NCBI GenBank assembly: GCA_900771325.1
Contig: CAAGNN010000013.1
Coordinates: 1-9,408, forward strand
Direction of reading: 5' to 3'
Origin: Kiritimatiellia bacterium
Lineage (GTDB): Bacteria; Verrucomicrobiota; Kiritimatiellia; RFP12; DVOR01
DNA length: 9,408 bases
This document shows, one piece after another, positions 5,760 to 9,408 of the stretch. The translations under genes were made by a program, and so were the position numbers. Position 1 is the first letter of the stretch, and every line of letters starts with the position of its first letter. The notes below the pieces were generated by a model that made no database searches, was not told the origin of the DNA, and saw only the letters and a program-made list of their open reading frames with translations.

Positions 5760-5858
5760 GCGGGCGTGGAGCCCAAGGCCAGTAGCTAGGCCTTGTTGCA
5801 GAGGACGAGAGCCCCGTCCCATCGCTCCAGCCGCAACCCGAACGCCCGCCCCGCGGGC
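5760..5858 (+). promoter_or_regulatory. Structured 5' leader of the rpsL-rpsG mRNA
   Basis: The ~150-nt leader can fold into a branched structure: closing stem gcgggcgt/acgcccgc (5760-5767 with 5842-5849), an extension 5768-5771 with 5825-5828, and two hairpins inside, caaggcc/ggccttg (5774-5780 with 5789-5795) and ggacg/cgtcc (5803-5807 with 5815-5819). An alternative hairpin gcccg/cgggc (5844-5848 with 5854-5858) uses the 3' strand of the closing stem. No protein is encoded here. A site for autoregulation by S12 or S7 is a reasonable inference, because the rpsL-rpsG gap is too short to hold the S7 site known from Escherichia coli. Confidence 0.5.
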
Positions 5859-5896
5859 ACACTGAACTGAAAGCATCCGTCAAAGGATCAACTAGA

Positions 5897-6289
5897 ATGC
5901 CTACGATTAACCAGCTGGTGCGCAAGGGCCGCACCCCGCAGCGCAAGAAGAGCAAGTCTCCTGCGCTCGTTGCCTGCCCCCAGCGCCGCGGCGTCTGTAC
6001 CGTCGTCAAGACGCAGACCCCGAAGAAGCCGAACTCCGCGTTGCGTAAGGTTGCCCGTGTGCGCCTGACCTCCGGCTACGAAGTGACCGCCTACATCCCC
6101 GGCGAAGGCCACAACCTTCAGGAACACTCCGTCGTGCTCATCCGCGGCGGCCGTGTGAAGGACCTCCCGGGTGTCCGCTACCACATCATCCGTGGCTGCC
6201 TCGACAGCCTCGGCGTGAATGGCCGTGGCCGCTCCCGCTCCAAGTATGGCGTCAAGAAGGACGCCGCTGCCAACGCGAAGAAGAAATAA
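5897..6289 (+). CDS. rpsL: 30S ribosomal protein S12
   Basis: The 130-residue product is S12, the decoding-centre protein of the small subunit. Diagnostic blocks are MPTINQLVRKGR, CPQRRGVC, TPKKPNSALRKVARV and RGGRVKDLPGVRYH. K43 and K88 (Escherichia coli numbering coincides) are wild-type, so no classical streptomycin-resistance substitution is present at these sites. D89 is the residue methylthiolated in many bacteria. A lysine-rich C-terminal tail (AAANAKKK) follows the conserved SRSKYGVKK. AAAGGA (5882-5887) lies 9 nt upstream. Confidence 0.98.
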   Translation: MPTINQLVRKGRTPQRKKSKSPALVACPQRRGVCTVVKTQTPKKPNSALRKVARVRLTSGYEVTAYIPGEGHNLQEHSVVLIRGGRVKDLPGVRYHIIRGCLDSLGVNGRGRSRSKYGVKKDAAANAKKK

Positions 6290-6304
6290 GGAGGGCACTG
6301 AATC

Positions 6305-6772
6305 ATGAGACGCCGTCAAGCTGTCAAGCGCGTGCACATGACCGACCCTCGCTTCAATAGCGAGCTCGTCGCCAAGGTCGTCCGCACCCTGATGAAGTCG
6401 GGCAAGAAGACCACTGCTGAGCGCATCGTCTACGGAGCCATCGAGGAACTCGCCAAGGAAACCGGCAAGGATCCCCTCGAGGTGATGGACGCGGCCATCA
6501 ACAACATGAAGCCGAAAGTGGAAGTGAAGAGCCGCCGCATCGGTGGTGCCACCTATCCGGTGCCGGTGGAGATCAAGCCCGGGCGCCAGCTCGCCCTCGC
6601 CCTCCGTTGGATGGCCCAGTACGCCTCCGCCCGCCGTGGCGTGCCGATGCCCCGCGCCGTTGCCCTTGAGCTCATCGATGCCTACAACAACACCGGCAAC
6701 GTCCTCAAGAAGCGCGACGATACCCACAAGATGGCCCAGGCCAACCGCGCCTTCGCCCACTACGCGTTCTAA
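6305..6772 (+). CDS. rpsG: 30S ribosomal protein S7
   Basis: The 155-residue product is S7, the primary binder that nucleates assembly of the 16S rRNA 3' domain. Visible blocks are the basic N-terminus MRRRQAVKR, NNMKPKVEVKSRRIGGATYPVPVE and the C-terminal KKRDDTHKMAQANRAFAHY. Length is normal. Its AAGGAGG (6288-6294) overlaps the rpsL stop codon, and the intergenic gap is only 15 nt, so translation is probably coupled. It is the last gene of the operon: a strong terminator begins 31 nt after its stop, and fusA and tuf are not adjacent. Confidence 0.98.
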   Translation: MRRRQAVKRVHMTDPRFNSELVAKVVRTLMKSGKKTTAERIVYGAIEELAKETGKDPLEVMDAAINNMKPKVEVKSRRIGGATYPVPVEIKPGRQLALALRWMAQYASARRGVPMPRAVALELIDAYNNTGNVLKKRDDTHKMAQANRAFAHYAF

Positions 6773-6802
6773 TCAACGCCCCGGCGTTTGCCGCCGAGAG
6801 AG

Positions 6803-6833
6803 ACCGGGTTCCCGCTTCGGGAGCCCGGTTTTT
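6803..6833 (+). terminator. Strong intrinsic terminator of rpsL-rpsG
   Basis: Bases 6803-6813 pair with 6819-6829 in an 11-bp stem (one G-U) with loop gcttc, followed by TTTTT (6829-6833). The -35 of the next promoter begins 2 nt later. Confidence 0.92.
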
Positions 6834-6835
6834 GC

Positions 6836-6864
6836 TTGACATCGCCCCCGCGTTTCGCTATGCT
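6836..6864 (+). promoter_or_regulatory. Promoter of the hydrogenase operon
   Basis: TTGACA (6836-6841), 17-nt spacer, TATGCT (6859-6864). Its position rules out the longer open frame beginning at 6832 as the real start of the next gene, since that start would precede the transcription start. No operator palindrome is evident between -10 and the start codon. Confidence 0.82.
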
Positions 6865-6927
6865 TGCCACCACACTTTGATTGGGGCCGCTGCCCTTCAC
6901 CTCGCCCAGCGAAAAGGAGAGAGTTCT

Positions 6928-7404
6928 ATGGGTCAAGAGTTAAAGAAGCTGACGCCGGAGTTGCGTGAGTTTATCGCCGAGTGGAAGCCGAAACCCGGCA
7001 ATTTGATTATGGTGCTGCATCGGATTCAGCAGACCTACGGCTATATGCCGCGCGAGGTCATCCTGGAGTTGGCCGACCTGCTGGAGGTGCCCCTGGCGAA
7101 GATCTATGGCGTCATCACCTTCTATAACTTCTTCAAGCTCAAGCAGCCCGGGCGCAACCTCATCCAGGTCTGCCTCGGCACCGCCTGCTACCTGAAGGGC
7201 GGCGACGATATTATGAAGGCGCTCGAAGAGGAGCTCGGCGTGGGCGTGAACACCGTCACCCCCGATGGCGAGTTCTCCACCGAGGCCGTGCGTTGCCTCG
7301 GCTGCTGCGGTTTGGCCCCGGTCATCGTCATCAATGGCGAAGTCTTCGGCAAGGTGACGAAGGCCGCCGTGCCGGGCATTCTGGATAAGTTCCGTCAACA
7401 CTAA
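6928..7404 (+). CDS. hydC: NuoE-family [2Fe-2S] subunit of NAD(P)-linked hydrogenase (HydC/HndA-like)
   Basis: The 158-residue soluble protein belongs to the 24-kDa/NuoE thioredoxin-like ferredoxin family. An N-terminal helical part (TPELREFIAEW...TYGYMP) is followed by the family motif IYGVITFYNFFKLKQPG and the [2Fe-2S] ligands C82, C87 (CLGTAC) and C123, C127 (CLGCC). Length matches the family. ATG at 6928 has AAGGAG (6914-6919) 8 nt upstream and lies downstream of the promoter. It passes electrons to or from the flavin subunit encoded next, 12 nt downstream. The same family serves in complex I and NAD-dependent formate dehydrogenase; the assignment to a hydrogenase rests on the following genes. 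Confidence 0.88.
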   Translation: MGQELKKLTPELREFIAEWKPKPGNLIMVLHRIQQTYGYMPREVILELADLLEVPLAKIYGVITFYNFFKLKQPGRNLIQVCLGTACYLKGGDDIMKALEEELGVGVNTVTPDGEFSTEAVRCLGCCGLAPVIVINGEVFGKVTKAAVPGILDKFRQH

Positions 7405-7416
7405 GGAGCGTGCGTT

Positions 7417-9276
<1,860 letters not shown>

Positions 9277-9286
9277 GGAGAGCGCC

Positions 9287-9408
9287 ATGGAAAATCTGAT
9301 CCATCTTGAAATCAACGGCATCGCCGTCGAAGTGCCCAAGGGCACGACCATCCTCGAAGCGGCCAAGAAGGTGGCCGTCCGCATTCCCACCCTCTGCTAT
9401 CACCCCGA
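9287..9408 (+). CDS. N-terminus of a HydA/HndD or NuoG-like iron-sulfur subunit (partial, runs off the window)
   Basis: Forty complete codons are visible, beginning MENLIHLEINGIAVEVPKG and ending in IPTLCYHP. This is the start of the NuoG-type [2Fe-2S] ferredoxin domain found at the N-terminus of [FeFe]-hydrogenase large subunits (HydA/HndD), NuoG and FdhA-type proteins; the Cys of LCYHP is the first cluster ligand. GAGGAG (9275-9280) overlaps the stop of the preceding gene and sits 6 nt from ATG. Context favours the catalytic [FeFe]-hydrogenase subunit, but the H-cluster motifs lie beyond the window, so a NuoG or formate dehydrogenase subunit cannot be excluded. Confidence 0.82.
   Translation, partial: MENLIHLEINGIAVEVPKGTTILEAAKKVAVRIPTLCYHP

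Noticed and set aside
6832..6927. N-terminal extension of the NuoE-like gene to an ATG at 6832
   Set aside because: That start lies inside the terminator and upstream of the promoter; the ATG at 6928 has a good Shine-Dalgarno and matches the family's length.

Overview
The window is a GC-rich bacterial chromosome segment with compact operons, near-uniform AAGGAG-type ribosome binding sites and sigma-70-type promoters. Every recognisable gene is on the + strand. It holds housekeeping ribosomal protein and GTPase genes next to an anaerobe-type NAD-linked hydrogenase operon. That fits a fermentative anaerobe; a member of the PVC group such as Kiritimatiellota or Lentisphaerota is a guess from protein style, not a demonstrated placement.

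Region 1 (1-3226) is an accessory cassette. A ~215-bp repeat (cut by the window edge) is followed by an extended -10 promoter and a ~190-nt strongly structured RNA (284-470) ending in a terminator-like hairpin. Next come two genes: an MBOAT membrane O-acyltransferase (592-2013) and a periplasmic SGNH-fold partner (2030-2941), which probably acylate an exported polysaccharide. A bipartite terminator (3018-3048) closes the operon, followed by a GC-rich 22-bp tandem/inverted repeat block (3101-3157).

Region 2 (3227-5703) begins with a second, same-orientation copy of the ~220-bp repeat. After a ~127-nt stretch with no recognised feature, a TTGACA promoter drives rplU, rpmA, obg and rpmB (L21, L27, the ribosome-assembly GTPase Obg, L28). 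A GC-rich hairpin without a T-tract follows rpmB.

Region 3 (5704-6833) is a two-gene str operon, rpsL-rpsG, with its own promoter, a ~150-nt leader that can fold into a multibranched structure, and a strong intrinsic terminator right after rpsG. fusA and tuf are not adjacent.

Region 4 (6836-9408) starts 2 bp after that terminator's T-run. A TTGACA promoter drives a 24-kDa NuoE-like subunit, a NuoF-like subunit fused to an N-terminal [2Fe-2S] domain and a C-terminal 2[4Fe-4S] ferredoxin domain, and the start of a third gene with a NuoG/HndD-type [2Fe-2S] domain. This matches the HydC-HydB-HydA layout of NAD(P)-linked, often electron-bifurcating [FeFe]-hydrogenases.

The most interesting unexplained element is the structured RNA at 284-470. 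The 3' strand of its closing stem is also the 5' arm of the terminator, which is the layout of a transcriptional switch ahead of the acyltransferase operon.
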